A DNA stretch of 64,000 nucleotides. Origin: Halovenus halobia (GTDB lineage Archaea; Halobacteriota; Halobacteria; Halobacteriales; Haloarculaceae). The DNA lies in assembly GCF_051414135.1 (NCBI RefSeq), contig NZ_JBLKOA010000002.1, positions 62,001 through 126,000 on the forward strand, written 5' to 3'. The notes beneath the pieces were generated by a model. That model saw nothing but the letters and a program-made list of their open reading frames with translations. It did not search any database and was not told the DNA's origin. This document shows, in pieces, positions 34,523 through 44,157 of this stretch (its first letter is position 1; each line of letters begins with the position of its first letter). The translations under genes were made by a program, and so were the position numbers.

Positions 34523-36277
34523 ATGCGATTGGAGGAGTACTGGGGCATCGGGCCGAAGACCCGTGACCTGCTTGTCGAGAATCTGGGTGCCGAGCGCGCA
34601 ATCGAGGCCATCGAGTCCGGCGACGTCAGGACGCTAACCGACGCCGGACTGCCCCGCGGGCGAGCGACGCGAATCCTGCGACACGCCCACGGCGGCGCGG
34701 CGCTGGACGTGCTGGCAACCCGCGACGCCCGACAAGTCTACAAACAGCTACTCGATATCATCAGCGAGTACGCTGTCACTGAGGGTGCGACCGACCGCAT
34801 CCGTATTCTCACGCCCCTGTCCGAGCAGTCGGCGATGGCCGACCGACTGGCCGACGTGCAGCAGGCCCGCGAAAGCTGGGACTCGCTGTCCGAGGCTGAC
34901 CAGACGACCGTACTCGAAGCGTTCCAGCGGTACGACGAGGCTGGCAGTTCTGACCGCGGCGCCGTCGAAGCTGCCCAGCGGCTGCGAGCGTCGGAACTCA
35001 CCGAGGGCGTCTTCGAGCCCTTGGCTGATTTGTCTGCGTCGGCGCTTTCGGACGCACTCGAGGCGCTCTCCGGCCTCCGCGAGGACAAAGGCGTCGCCGA
35101 CGGTGCAGACGACCGCCTCGATGAACTCCGCACGCAACTCGGCACGGTCGAGGACCTGCGAGCAACGCCCGAAACCTTGCTCGAGGAGATCCAGTCCAGC
35201 GCGCGGGGAACCGGCCAACTCCAGGACACGCTGGCCCGTGAGATTGCAGGCGAAAGCACGCTCGACGTGACGCGAGTTCGTGACGCGATGCCACAGGAGG
35301 CCGCAGACGCGCGGGCATTCCTCGGGGAGACGCTGCGCACACTCGCCGACGGACTGCGGTCGGATGCAGCCGAACGTGAGACGGAACTCCGTGAGGAACT
35401 CGAGGAGAAACTGGACGCTGCGCGGGACGATATCGACCGAGCAGTGGCAGCCGTCGAAGACATTGCGCTGTCGGTCTCACTTGCGAGATTCGCCGCCGCC
35501 TTCGAGTTGACCGCTCCGACGTTCTGTGACCAGGCCGTCGCGGGCGTGGTCAACGCACGAAACGTCTTTCTCCGAGAGGCCGGAGAGAGCGTCCAGCCAA
35601 TCACCTACGCCGTCGGTGAGCACTCGCTGTCGGTTGCCGGCGCAGCCGTCCCACCGAACGGTGACCGGGTGACTGTACTCACAGGGGCCAACAGCGGCGG
35701 GAAAACCACACTACTGGAAACGCTCTGTCAGGTGCAACTGCTCGCCCAGATGGGGCTACCGGTGCCCGCAGACAGCGCCGAACTCCACGTCGTCGAGCGA
35801 ATTGTCTTCCACCGCCGACACGCGAGTTTCAACGCCGGCGTGTTGGAGTCGACGCTGCGGTCGGTCGTGCCGCCGCTGACCGAGTCTGGGCGGACACTGA
35901 TGCTGGTCGACGAGTTCGAGGCCATCACCGAACCCGGCAGCGCCGCCGACCTGCTGCACGGCCTCGTGACGCTGACCGTCGAGAAAGGAGCGCTGGGCGT
36001 GTTCGTCACCCACCTCGCCGACGACCTCGAACCGCTGCCAGACGCTGCCCGAACCGACGGTATCTTCGCCGAAGGACTGACCACTGACCTCGAACTGGAG
36101 GTCGATTACCAGCCGCGGTTCGAGACTGTCGGCCGCTCCACACCAGAATTCATCGTCTCTCGACTCGTCGCAGACGCGAGCGACCGCGGTGAGCGAGCAG
36201 GATACGAGACGCTGGCGGAATCGGTCGGCGAGCAGGCCGTCCAGCGGACGCTCGTCGACGCGAAGTGGACCGAGTAA
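34523..36277 (+). CDS. MutS-related ATPase with N-terminal helix-hairpin-helix
   Basis: The protein is 584 aa. The N-terminus (EEYWGIGPKTRDLLVENLG) is a helix-hairpin-helix DNA-binding motif. A long helical lever/clamp region follows (about 80-330) with a coiled coil near 280-315. The C-terminal ABC-type MutS ATPase has Walker A TGANSGGKTTLLE (about 393-405) and Walker B LMLVDEFEA. There is no mismatch-recognition domain I. This is the archaeal MutS5-like architecture rather than canonical MutS. Role in recombination or repair is inferred. Confidence 0.85.
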   Translation: MRLEEYWGIGPKTRDLLVENLGAERAIEAIESGDVRTLTDAGLPRGRATRILRHAHGGAALDVLATRDARQVYKQLLDIISEYAVTEGATDRIRILTPLSEQSAMADRLADVQQARESWDSLSEADQTTVLEAFQRYDEAGSSDRGAVEAAQRLRASELTEGVFEPLADLSASALSDALEALSGLREDKGVADGADDRLDELRTQLGTVEDLRATPETLLEEIQSSARGTGQLQDTLAREIAGESTLDVTRVRDAMPQEAADARAFLGETLRTLADGLRSDAAERETELREELEEKLDAARDDIDRAVAAVEDIALSVSLARFAAAFELTAPTFCDQAVAGVVNARNVFLREAGESVQPITYAVGEHSLSVAGAAVPPNGDRVTVLTGANSGGKTTLLETLCQVQLLAQMGLPVPADSAELHVVERIVFHRRHASFNAGVLESTLRSVVPPLTESGRTLMLVDEFEAITEPGSAADLLHGLVTLTVEKGALGVFVTHLADDLEPLPDAARTDGIFAEGLTTDLELEVDYQPRFETVGRSTPEFIVSRLVADASDRGERAGYETLAESVGEQAVQRTLVDAKWTE

Positions 36278-36284
36278 GTGCCTG

Positions 36285-36291
36285 TTTTTTT
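36285..36291 (+). terminator. Oligo-T terminator candidate
   Basis: A run of seven T on the coding strand lies 8 nt after the MutS-like stop codon, in otherwise GC-rich DNA. Archaeal termination needs only a T tract, so this is a reasonable candidate. Confidence 0.5.
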
Positions 36292-36315
36292 CCTGTTGGC
36301 TCCCTACCAATACGT

Positions 36316-36753
36316 ATGGCAGCAGTGAGCGAGTCCATCCATATCGACCGACCGGTCGCGGATGTCTTCGGGTATCTCGATGACCCGCACAATCACGCGA
36401 CGATTACGCCGAGTATCGACAACATTCGGAACATCCAGCCCCTCGATAACGGCGGCAAGCGACTCGAGTACACCTATACGATGGTTGGCGTCGGCATCGA
36501 CGGCGAACTTGTCGAGCAGGTTCACGAGGAGGGCGAGCGGATGACCTTCGAGATGCGAGGGCGACTCACCGGCGAAATCGACCTCCAGTTTGCAGCCGAA
36601 GACGGTGGGACAAGCGTAACCTACAGCGCAGAGTACGACATTCCCAGCCGGGTGCTCGCCGCGGCAGCCTCCGCGCTTGTCGAGCGGTACAACCGCCGAG
36701 AGCTACAGACGACACTGGAAAATCTCCGGGCGGAACTCGAAGAATCAGGATAG
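36316..36753 (+). CDS. SRPBCC (START-like) ligand-binding protein
   Basis: The protein is 145 aa from ATG 36316. The opening SIHIDRPVADVFGYLDDPHN is the usual start of polyketide-cyclase/START-like domains. A beta-rich middle and a C-terminal amphipathic helix (VLAAAASALVERYNRRELQ) follow, closing a hydrophobic cavity. Ligand unknown. It is convergent with the carotenoid desaturase gene 12 nt away. Confidence 0.85.
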   Translation: MAAVSESIHIDRPVADVFGYLDDPHNHATITPSIDNIRNIQPLDNGGKRLEYTYTMVGVGIDGELVEQVHEEGERMTFEMRGRLTGEIDLQFAAEDGGTSVTYSAEYDIPSRVLAAAASALVERYNRRELQTTLENLRAELEESG

Positions 36754-36765
36754 TCGAGTCCTGGG

Positions 36766-38292
36766 TCAGCGGGCGAGCGAACGCATGCGACCGAGAACGC
36801 TCGACTCTTTTGCGTCTTCGATGACCGTCTCGGCAGCGTGTTCACCGCTGAGCAGACACATCGGAACGCCGATGCCGGGGTTCGTGTCGCCGCCGACGTA
36901 GTACAGGCGGTCGACGCCAGGCGCGCGGTGGGTGGGCCGCATCGGCCCAGTCTGGAATAACGTGTGAGCCATCCCGAGAGCCGTACCTTCTGGTTTGTTG
37001 AACTGGCTGCGATAGTCCGAGACACACATCTCGCGCTCGAACTCGATTCGGTTCCGGAGGTCAACCCCAACGTGGGCGGCGAGTGAGTCCAGAATGTCTG
37101 CTCGCATTCGCTCGCGAGCGGCTTCGTCGTCGTTCAGGCCCGGCGCGATCGGCACTAACACGACGAGTGTTTCCTTGCCCTCGGGGGCTGCCGTGGGATC
37201 AGTGCGCGACGGGACGTTGACATAGTAGGCAGGGTTGTCGGGCCAGTGTGGCGACTCGAAGATAGACTCGAAATGATTCTCCCAGTAAGTCGGCAAGACG
37301 AGTGTGTGGTGCTCGAATTCCGGGAGTTCGCCGTCGATGCCGAGATAACACATGTACGCCGACGGGGCGTAGGTTCGGTCATCCCAGTAGTCTGGGTCGC
37401 GGTCGACCGCGCCCGTTGGCAGTAACTCTCGCTCGGCGTGAGCAACCGGTGCGTTGCAGACCACGCGGTCGTGGGTAGCCCTCCCACCCTCGTAGTTGAC
37501 TGTCACGCCGTCAGCCTGTGGCTGGAGGCCGTTGACCGGAGTCGATGTCGAAATATCGACGCCCTGCTCGCGACAGACCGAGGCCATCGCCTCGACGACT
37601 TCGTACATCCCGCCCTGTGGGTAGTAGACGCCCAACTCGAAGTCGACATGGCTCATCAGGTTGTACAGCGCGGGCGTGTTGTGTGGTGCACCGCCGAGAA
37701 ACACCAGCGTGTACTGGACGATCTGTCTGAGTTTCGGGTGGTCGAAGTACTCGCTGACGTGGTCGTCCATCGTCCCGAGCAGGGAGAGTCCCCGGGCTGA
37801 ACGGGCAACGTCGAGCGAGACGTAGTCACGGAACCGACTGCGGTTCGGCACGACGAAGCGGTTCATCCCGATGTCGTATGTTTCGGCGGACTGCTCGAGA
37901 TAGGACCGAAACGTCTCGGCACCGCCGTCTTCGTAGGAGTCGAACACTGCTGCCGCGCGGTCGGTGTCCGCTGGAATATCGACGCTGTCGCCGTCGGTCC
38001 AGAAGACGCGGTAGTGTGGGTCGAGTCGAACGAGGTCGTAGAAGTCCTCGGGCTGGTGGCCGAAGTCCTCGAAGAACCGCTCGAACAGTTCGGGCATCAG
38101 ATACCACGACGGGCCGGTATCGAACCGGAAGCCATCTTCCTCGATGAGGCCCGCGACGCCGCCAACCTGAGGCTGCCGCTCGTATATGTGGACGTCTGCG
38201 CCCGCGTCCGCGAGGTAGGCGGCTGCTGCGAGACCGCCGATGCCCGCGCCGACGATGCCAACCGATTCGTCCGCGAGTGCTGGGTCACTCAT
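36766..38292 (-). CDS. crtI: Phytoene desaturase/carotenoid oxidoreductase
   Basis: The protein is 508 aa. The N-terminal FAD-binding motif is GIVGAGIGGLAAAAYLADAG with YERQPQVGG. Middle regions are FDTGPSWYLMPELFERFF and YTLVFLGGAPHNTPALYNLM. The C-terminal carotenoid-desaturase signature is YVGGDTNPGIGVPMCLLSGE. It may be CrtI or the related 3,4-desaturase CrtD of bacterioruberin synthesis; sequence alone does not separate these for me. It precedes or neighbours a Brp/Blh gene on the same strand, linking it to carotenoid or retinal formation. Confidence 0.85.
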   Translation of the reverse strand: MSDPALADESVGIVGAGIGGLAAAAYLADAGADVHIYERQPQVGGVAGLIEEDGFRFDTGPSWYLMPELFERFFEDFGHQPEDFYDLVRLDPHYRVFWTDGDSVDIPADTDRAAAVFDSYEDGGAETFRSYLEQSAETYDIGMNRFVVPNRSRFRDYVSLDVARSARGLSLLGTMDDHVSEYFDHPKLRQIVQYTLVFLGGAPHNTPALYNLMSHVDFELGVYYPQGGMYEVVEAMASVCREQGVDISTSTPVNGLQPQADGVTVNYEGGRATHDRVVCNAPVAHAERELLPTGAVDRDPDYWDDRTYAPSAYMCYLGIDGELPEFEHHTLVLPTYWENHFESIFESPHWPDNPAYYVNVPSRTDPTAAPEGKETLVVLVPIAPGLNDDEAARERMRADILDSLAAHVGVDLRNRIEFEREMCVSDYRSQFNKPEGTALGMAHTLFQTGPMRPTHRAPGVDRLYYVGGDTNPGIGVPMCLLSGEHAAETVIEDAKESSVLGRMRSLAR

Positions 38293-38346
38293 GTATTCAT
38301 ATTGGACTACAAAGCAGAGAGCTACGGACCCAGATACTGCGGGTAC

Positions 38347-39378
38347 TTAGGGGACGTACCAGATTCCCCGGTCGCTGTCGAGCCACTGGCCGACGACGAC
38401 GTGTGGCATCGCCACCACACAGATGAAGATGGTGTAGAAGCCGACCAGCCCACCGAGGAGGGTTCCGACGCCGAGTGGGTTCGGTGCGACGAGCCAGAGT
38501 CCAGCGGCGACGAGTCCAGTCGTGAACGCCCCAGCCATGAAGACGCCCCAGATGGCCCCAATCGACAGCCCAGAGTTCGGCTCAGCACGGTGAGCAACGG
38601 CCGACCGCCCGGACTGTCGTAGCGAGTACCACAGCGGGAAGTACAGCCCAATCGAGATGATGACGGGAACGACGGCGAAGTACGCCACCAACAGTAGTGT
38701 CTCGCCAACGTCGCGTAGCCAGTCGGCCGACAGGCCACCAGTCAAATACCCACCGACGATGTGGGCTCCGAGTGCGATGGCGTAGCCCGTAAGCAGGATA
38801 GGCGCGCCAGCCTCGATACGGGTCGCGACAGTCCCCATTGCAGCAGGGTCGAACAGACTAACCATCAACTGCGAGTAGCCGATGTAGATAGGTCGCCAGA
38901 ACAGTAGCGGGACAATCATCACCGCACCGCCGCGAACCAGCGCTGCCAGCGCACGCTGGCCCCGGTACTGGAGGTGGTCGCTGCCGACGACGGCGTCCAT
39001 CACGTGGAGGTCACCGTGGCCACCCTTCGCGACTGCCGTTGCAAACGCGATTGCAAGCGCGATGGCTGGCCGGACGAGAAACAGCCCAATGAAGCCAGCG
39101 ACGGCAAATATGTAGATAGCAACGTACCGTGCGCCAAAGGGGAGGCCGCGGTGGCGGAGATTCGTGAAGTGCTCGTAGCCACCGTGTGGGAGGTTTAGCC
39201 CGACCATCCCTGCGAGGTAGACGAGCAGCTGTGTCCTGACCGGCATCTCGACGCCGACGGCCGTGGCCGCAGCGAATCCGACCGTGAGAGCGAGCAGTAA
39301 CAGCCGTGACGCCGTGATGGGGAGCTGTTCAATCTGCCAGTGCACCCGCTTGCCGGGGAGAGAGGTCGTCGTGCCCAT
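38347..39378 (-). CDS. blh: Brp/Blh family beta-carotene 15,15'-dioxygenase
   Basis: The protein is 343 aa with about nine membrane helices. Conserved histidine-bearing motifs include LPHGGYEHF (about 64-72), KGGHGDLHVMD (about 118-128) and a C-terminal MPHVVVGQWLD. These fit the Brp/Blh family, which cleaves beta-carotene to retinal. The usual PHGxxDH has Glu in place of Asp. No rhodopsin gene is in the window. It sits 54 nt upstream of the desaturase on the same strand, probably in one operon. Confidence 0.8.
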   Translation of the reverse strand: MGTTTSLPGKRVHWQIEQLPITASRLLLLALTVGFAAATAVGVEMPVRTQLLVYLAGMVGLNLPHGGYEHFTNLRHRGLPFGARYVAIYIFAVAGFIGLFLVRPAIALAIAFATAVAKGGHGDLHVMDAVVGSDHLQYRGQRALAALVRGGAVMIVPLLFWRPIYIGYSQLMVSLFDPAAMGTVATRIEAGAPILLTGYAIALGAHIVGGYLTGGLSADWLRDVGETLLLVAYFAVVPVIISIGLYFPLWYSLRQSGRSAVAHRAEPNSGLSIGAIWGVFMAGAFTTGLVAAGLWLVAPNPLGVGTLLGGLVGFYTIFICVVAMPHVVVGQWLDSDRGIWYVP

Positions 39379-39483
39379 GACAGTTGGTATGGGTGGAACA
39401 ATCCTAAGCCAGCGGCCACAGTATCGTGGGTATTCAAAAGCGACCGAACATCAAAATCAGGGCAATGCGAACAGGGTGAGTTC

Positions 39484-39885
39484 TCAGTCCGCGCCGGCAA
39501 CGAGACTGCTGTCGGACTGGAGCGGCCCTTCCTCTGTGATTTCGAGAACGACGCCCGCTTCGGAGTCAACTGAGAGTTCGATAGAATTGACCTGGAGCAC
39601 GTATTCGCTGGTGTGCTGGCCGGAGCGGGAGAGTCGGACTCGCTCGTCGAGCACACCGACATCGGTGAGTTGGTCGACCTTGCGGTAGGTCGTCGAAAGC
39701 GGGAGGTCACAGCGCTCAGAGAGTTCACTCGCCGACAGTGCCTCGCCGGTCGTCGCCTCGATAATCGACCGGCAGTCCGGGTCTTCGAGCGTGCTGAGAA
39801 GTGATTCAACATCAGCTTCCTCAGTCAACGTCGTCTGTTCGCCGCTCGGGCCGGTTCGAGCCCCAGTCATCGAAGGGTGGTTCAT
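39484..39885 (-). CDS. ArsR-like winged-helix transcriptional regulator
   Basis: The protein is 133 aa. The winged helix-turn-helix (about 35-95) reads LEDPDCRSIIEATTGEALSASELSERCDLPLSTTYRKVDQLTDVGVLDE. The C-terminal domain (about 100-133) may dimerise or bind a ligand. It is on the same strand and upstream of the Brp/desaturase pair with a 105-nt gap, so it may regulate carotenoid or retinal genes; this is inferred from position. Confidence 0.83.
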   Translation of the reverse strand: MNHPSMTGARTGPSGEQTTLTEEADVESLLSTLEDPDCRSIIEATTGEALSASELSERCDLPLSTTYRKVDQLTDVGVLDERVRLSRSGQHTSEYVLQVNSIELSVDSEAGVVLEITEEGPLQSDSSLVAGAD

Positions 39886-39969
39886 ACCAATTCCTTTTGG
39901 ACAGACCTAAACCAGTTCTCACCACCCATATCGAGGGAGGTTTAAGTACAACAGGTCAGCGGCGCAGAG

Positions 39970-41832
39970 TCAGGCGTCGTCGCTTTGCTCTGTGTCCGGA
40001 CTGGCAGTGGTTCCGGTCGGGCCGACTGAGAAGACGAACTCGTGTTCCTTCTCTGTCTCGAAGCGGTCGAGGATGTCACGGAGTGGTTCGGCGTAGCGCT
40101 GGAGTTCGTTGGCCCGGTCTGAGACGGTGTTCAGTTCGGCAGCCTGTTCCTCGGCCGCGCCTGCGACTTCCTGTGATTCAGCCATTGTCTCCTGGCTCAG
40201 TTCGGCGATATGGTCGAGTTCGTCAGCCACATCGCGAATCTGTGCGAGCGCCTCGTCGACAGAGACGTTGTCGTACTCCGTGGCAATCGCTTCAATCCGT
40301 TCGACGGTCTCTTCCATCGACCGGCGGAGTTCGTCGAGGCGGTCTTTCTGGTTGTAGGCGTCGTCGGAGATTTTCTGGATGGATTCGGCCACCTGCTCGC
40401 TGGCTTCCCGAACCGTCCGAGAGCTTTGCTCGACTTCAGCCCCGGCCTGGTCAACCTCGTCGATGTAGCTTTTGAGTTGGCCTGTGGTCTTTTCGAGTTC
40501 GCCGATCATATCGTTGAACTCCTCGGCAATCTGGTCCATCGAGTCTTCTTCGCCGTCCTGTTCCATCCGGCGAGTCATATCACCCTCGCCGACCTGTTGC
40601 ATCACGTCGGAGTACTCCTCGGCTTTGTCCTGCAGATACCGCGCCAGTTCTTCGGCTTCGGCCCGAGCAACTTCCGCTTCCTTGCGAGCGCTTTCGGCCT
40701 CTTTGATCTGGCCTTCGAGGCTGTCTCGAATCCGTGAGAACAGCACCGAGAGTTGCCCGAACTCGTCAGCGCGTGACTGGTTGATGTCGACGCCGAGATT
40801 GCCGTCCTCGATCTCTTCGGCGTAGCCGGTGAGTTCGTTCAGCGAACGATTGATGTCACGGGTGATTGCAGCCCCGAGAACGACCAGACCCAGCAGTGAA
40901 ACAGCAATCAAAATGAGCAGACTTCGTGAGACTTCGCTGGCCGTCGCGAAGACTGTCGACTGCTCAGCCATCGTCGTCACAGACCAGCGTTTGTTCTCGA
41001 CCGGTGCGGACGCGACAATGAGCTCGTCATCCTCGAACAGGTCCGTCTGTGCGGTGACCTCGTCGGTCCGGGTTTCGAGGTTGCTCTGTGCGAGAAACGG
41101 CAGCGAGTCCAGCAGCGGGTGCGGTTCGAGAATCTGGGTGAGGTCCTGGGCGAGCACTACCTGCCCGTCAGCTTCGTGTGAGACGACGTTGATAACGCTG
41201 TTCTCCACTGGAGGTTCGAGCAAGGAACTCCGTGTATCCAGGTCAACAACAACGATGATGGCGTGAGTCTGCTCGTTATCGATTTCGCTGCCGAACCCGA
41301 GATACTTGGCTTCGCTGCCAGAGGAGCCGACGAGCCCTTCGTAGGGCTCGGCGGAGCGAACCTCAGTCGGGTCGGCCACCTCACCCAGCGCGGCCACCCA
41401 TGGATACTGCTCTCCGTCGACTGACTGGCCCTCCGCGAACGCGTCGGTGCTGACCTCGACGCGCTGCTCCTCGATATTGTAGTAATGAATTGCAGCAACA
41501 TCAGACGGCAACCGCCGGAGTTCGTCGTTGAGTGTTTGGCGAACCTCTTCGTCAGACATCTCCGCAATTCCTTCGTCGTTCGAGATTCGGAGTGTGTCGT
41601 TGTTTCGTTCTGAAACAAACTGTGTGATACCTTCGGCCTCACGCTCGGAGGCACTGATGAGTGTGTTTTCGGCGTCCTCAGAGACACTCGCCTGGACCCC
41701 GGTAAATGTCCACCAGCCGAGCCCTCCGAGAATGAGCGCGATGACGACCACCGCCGCCACGATTTTGAACATATACCTGCTCCGCAATCGATACCCGACA
41801 CCTCTGTCTTCCCCCTCTTGATTATCCGACAT
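39970..41832 (-). CDS. Chemoreceptor-like transducer lacking the signalling hairpin tip (copy 1)
   Basis: The protein is 620 aa from ATG 41830-41832 with GAGGGTG upstream. TM1 lies at about 23-45, followed by a dCACHE-like sensor domain (about 50-310), TM2 (about 312-335), and HAMP plus a second HAMP-like segment with coiled coils. The usual tip with QTNLLALNAAIEAAR-type text is absent: the flanking helices (VAESIQKISDDAYNQ and AGAAEEQAAELNTVSDRA) are joined by only about 50 residues. CheA/CheW contact is therefore doubtful. It shares a near-identical C-terminal half with the next gene. Confidence 0.85.
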   Translation of the reverse strand: MSDNQEGEDRGVGYRLRSRYMFKIVAAVVVIALILGGLGWWTFTGVQASVSEDAENTLISASEREAEGITQFVSERNNDTLRISNDEGIAEMSDEEVRQTLNDELRRLPSDVAAIHYYNIEEQRVEVSTDAFAEGQSVDGEQYPWVAALGEVADPTEVRSAEPYEGLVGSSGSEAKYLGFGSEIDNEQTHAIIVVVDLDTRSSLLEPPVENSVINVVSHEADGQVVLAQDLTQILEPHPLLDSLPFLAQSNLETRTDEVTAQTDLFEDDELIVASAPVENKRWSVTTMAEQSTVFATASEVSRSLLILIAVSLLGLVVLGAAITRDINRSLNELTGYAEEIEDGNLGVDINQSRADEFGQLSVLFSRIRDSLEGQIKEAESARKEAEVARAEAEELARYLQDKAEEYSDVMQQVGEGDMTRRMEQDGEEDSMDQIAEEFNDMIGELEKTTGQLKSYIDEVDQAGAEVEQSSRTVREASEQVAESIQKISDDAYNQKDRLDELRRSMEETVERIEAIATEYDNVSVDEALAQIRDVADELDHIAELSQETMAESQEVAGAAEEQAAELNTVSDRANELQRYAEPLRDILDRFETEKEHEFVFSVGPTGTTASPDTEQSDDA

Positions 41833-41854
41833 TACACCCTCATATTTCAGGCCG

Positions 41855-41864
41855 CATAATAAAT
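41855..41864 (-). promoter_or_regulatory. TATA box of transducer copy 1
   Basis: CATAATAAAT on the plus strand reads ATTTATTATG on the minus strand, about 28 nt before ATG 41832. The two transducers therefore may have separate promoters. Confidence 0.5.
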
Positions 41865-41910
41865 CTACGCCAAACAATTCAGTGAAAAATAACGTCGGCC
41901 GAGCGGGCGC

Positions 41911-43857
41911 TTACTCCTCGTCGTCCTGACTGGACGGGCTGGCGGCACCGCCAGTCGGCCCAACCGAGAAGACGAACTCGTGTTCGGCCTCGGTCTCGAA
42001 GCGTTCGAGGATGTCCCGCAATGGCTGTGCGTACCGCTGCAGGTCGTTCGCTCGCTCTGAGACAGCGTTCAGTTCTGCGGCCTGTTCCTCGGCCGCCCCG
42101 GCAACTTCCTCCGCCTCAGCCATCGTCTCCTGGCTCAGGTCGGTCAACGCGTCGAGTTCGTCGGCCACCTCGCGAATCTCTGCGAGTGAGTCGGACATAT
42201 CAACGCCCTCGTGCTGGTCGGCGATAGCTTCGATGTCGTCAGCAAGGCCGTCCATCGCAGTGTTCAACTCGGCCAGTCGGTCCTTCTGGTCGTAGGCGTC
42301 GTCGGAGATTTTCTGGATCGAGTCTGCGACCTGCTCGCTGGCCTGTCGGACCGTCGCCGCGGAGCTTTCGACCTCGGCACCGGCCTCCTCAACCTGGTCG
42401 ACGTAGCTTTTGAGCTGGCCGGTAGTCTTCTCCAGTTCTTCGATCATATCGTTGAACTCCTCGGCAATCTGGTCCATCGAATCTTCCTCACCGTCCTGCT
42501 CCATGCGCTGGGTGAGGTCGCCAGCACTGACCTGCTGCATTACGTCGGAGTACTCCTCGGCTTTATCCTGCAGATATTTTGCTAGTTCCTCGGCTTCGGC
42601 CCGAGCGACTTCGGCCTCTTTGCGGGCCTGCTCGGCTTCCTGAATCTGGCCTTTCAGCGCGTCACGCATGTCGTCGAAGCCGTCGTAGAGGCGTCCGATG
42701 TTGTCGATTCGGGTGCTCGACAGCTCAACATCGAGATTCCCTTCACGAATCTCGTCGGTCTTGCTGGTGAGCTGGTCGATCGAGGTCGCAGTGCTGTAAC
42801 CGAGTGCCGACCCGGTCACACCAATCAGCAGCACCGAGAACAGCGTGACAATCAGTCCCCACGTCGAGAGCGTGTCGACGAACCCGAACACTGCCGAGCG
42901 CGGTCCGTGAGTGACGACGACCCAGTCACTGTTTTCGACCGGTGAATAGCCGACAGTGTACACTTCGTCGATAACCGCGTCGTTAGCTGGCATCTGTCGT
43001 TCGACACCCGCGGTGTCCTCGCTGCTGCGGAGTTCGTTCGCGTCGGCGAGCACGCTCGCAGCCTCGGAGCCGTCACCGGCGTACGGTTGGAGTAGTTTGC
43101 CGTTACTGCCACGGGCGTCGATCATCACCAAGTTCTCCTCGCCGTCTTCAGTCTGGTACGGGCCGGTGTTAACGGCCTGCGTGAAGCCAACGTCTTCCTC
43201 GGGATTTGCCCCACGGAGTGACTGCTGGACCTCAGACACCGACACCTCGATGAACAGATATCGGTCTTCCACCGTCGAGACAGGGCTGACGAAGCCAACG
43301 ACCGTTTCCCCGCCGACAGTGTACGTGTCCGAGACGTAGACCTCGGTGGCTTCGAGGTTGAGAATCTGGTTGTTGAACACCTGTGGCTCGATGAACCAGC
43401 TCCGGTCCGTGTCCTGCAGGTCGTTGCCGTCCTGCAGGTCTGTCCCCCCGATCACCTGCGGCCCTTGATTGCCATCCTCGATCACGTGGACGTGGACGAC
43501 ATCGGCCGATAGCTCGTCGCGCTGGCGAGCCGGTTCAGTCTCAATCTGGTTCTGTGCCCAGACATCGTCTTCCGAGAGCAGTTGTGTCTGCAGCCTGTTC
43601 GTCTCGATCCACTGCTCGATGATGTCAGCCTGTTGCTGGGCGTCGCCGAGGAACTCCGACTCGACGTTCGATTCAGTCTGGTCGGTAATCACCTGCGTCG
43701 CGGCGACACCAATCGCGCCGATGGACAGCGCCATAATCAGCAACACGAGCCCGAATTTGATTGCGAAGCTTCTCCGGATGAATTCGGGTGTTACTGACTG
43801 CAGCACGCTGGTGTCTGCACCCTGTTCCGTCTCCCCACTGTCTGTACTGTCACTCAT
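41911..43857 (-). CDS. Chemoreceptor-like transducer lacking the signalling hairpin tip (copy 2)
   Basis: The protein is 648 aa. TM1 lies at about 35-55, an unrelated CACHE-like sensor domain at about 60-335, and TM2 at about 340-362, followed by HAMP and coiled coil. The C-terminal half is highly similar to copy 1, including the EHEFVFSVGPTG tail, and has the same missing tip. An SD-like GAGGTGA precedes the start, and the leader contains a hairpin (43938-43971 area). The pair looks like a tandem duplication with a swapped or diverged sensor. Confidence 0.85.
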   Translation of the reverse strand: MSDSTDSGETEQGADTSVLQSVTPEFIRRSFAIKFGLVLLIMALSIGAIGVAATQVITDQTESNVESEFLGDAQQQADIIEQWIETNRLQTQLLSEDDVWAQNQIETEPARQRDELSADVVHVHVIEDGNQGPQVIGGTDLQDGNDLQDTDRSWFIEPQVFNNQILNLEATEVYVSDTYTVGGETVVGFVSPVSTVEDRYLFIEVSVSEVQQSLRGANPEEDVGFTQAVNTGPYQTEDGEENLVMIDARGSNGKLLQPYAGDGSEAASVLADANELRSSEDTAGVERQMPANDAVIDEVYTVGYSPVENSDWVVVTHGPRSAVFGFVDTLSTWGLIVTLFSVLLIGVTGSALGYSTATSIDQLTSKTDEIREGNLDVELSSTRIDNIGRLYDGFDDMRDALKGQIQEAEQARKEAEVARAEAEELAKYLQDKAEEYSDVMQQVSAGDLTQRMEQDGEEDSMDQIAEEFNDMIEELEKTTGQLKSYVDQVEEAGAEVESSAATVRQASEQVADSIQKISDDAYDQKDRLAELNTAMDGLADDIEAIADQHEGVDMSDSLAEIREVADELDALTDLSQETMAEAEEVAGAAEEQAAELNAVSERANDLQRYAQPLRDILERFETEAEHEFVFSVGPTGGAASPSSQDDEE

Positions 43858-44157
43858 TCATATTCACCTCTTGATTGGAGACCGACGCATTCTTGTTCTG
43901 ATCGCTATCACAACCCCAGTGCGAGCGAAAAGAGAACTCAGGCGCGTCAGTCCCCGCGGTAGCGAGCCTGATCCCCATGACTCCTAATCGCCTGACCGTT
44001 CACATAAACGTTGGGAGTTTTCGACTGGACTAACCCGGTCTCCGCTAGCGAAACTGATGGCTCAGAATCACGTTTTGGTTCATAATCAGACAACTTTCAT
44101 TACCTCGACTGTCGACTGTTTCGGTATGAACGAGACTGCACAGACGGGGGGGACCAG
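43858..44157. other. Divergent intergenic region, transducer copy 2 and pyruvate kinase
   Basis: No gene is seen. On the minus strand a TATA-like TTTATG lies at about 44003-44009, implying a leader of about 125 nt. That leader contains a dyad TCAGGC/GCCTGA (about 43938-43971) whose loop begins TCGCTAC, like the hairpins near the tRNA genes. On the plus strand A/T-rich stretches near 44075-44100 could serve pyruvate kinase. Confidence 0.5.
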
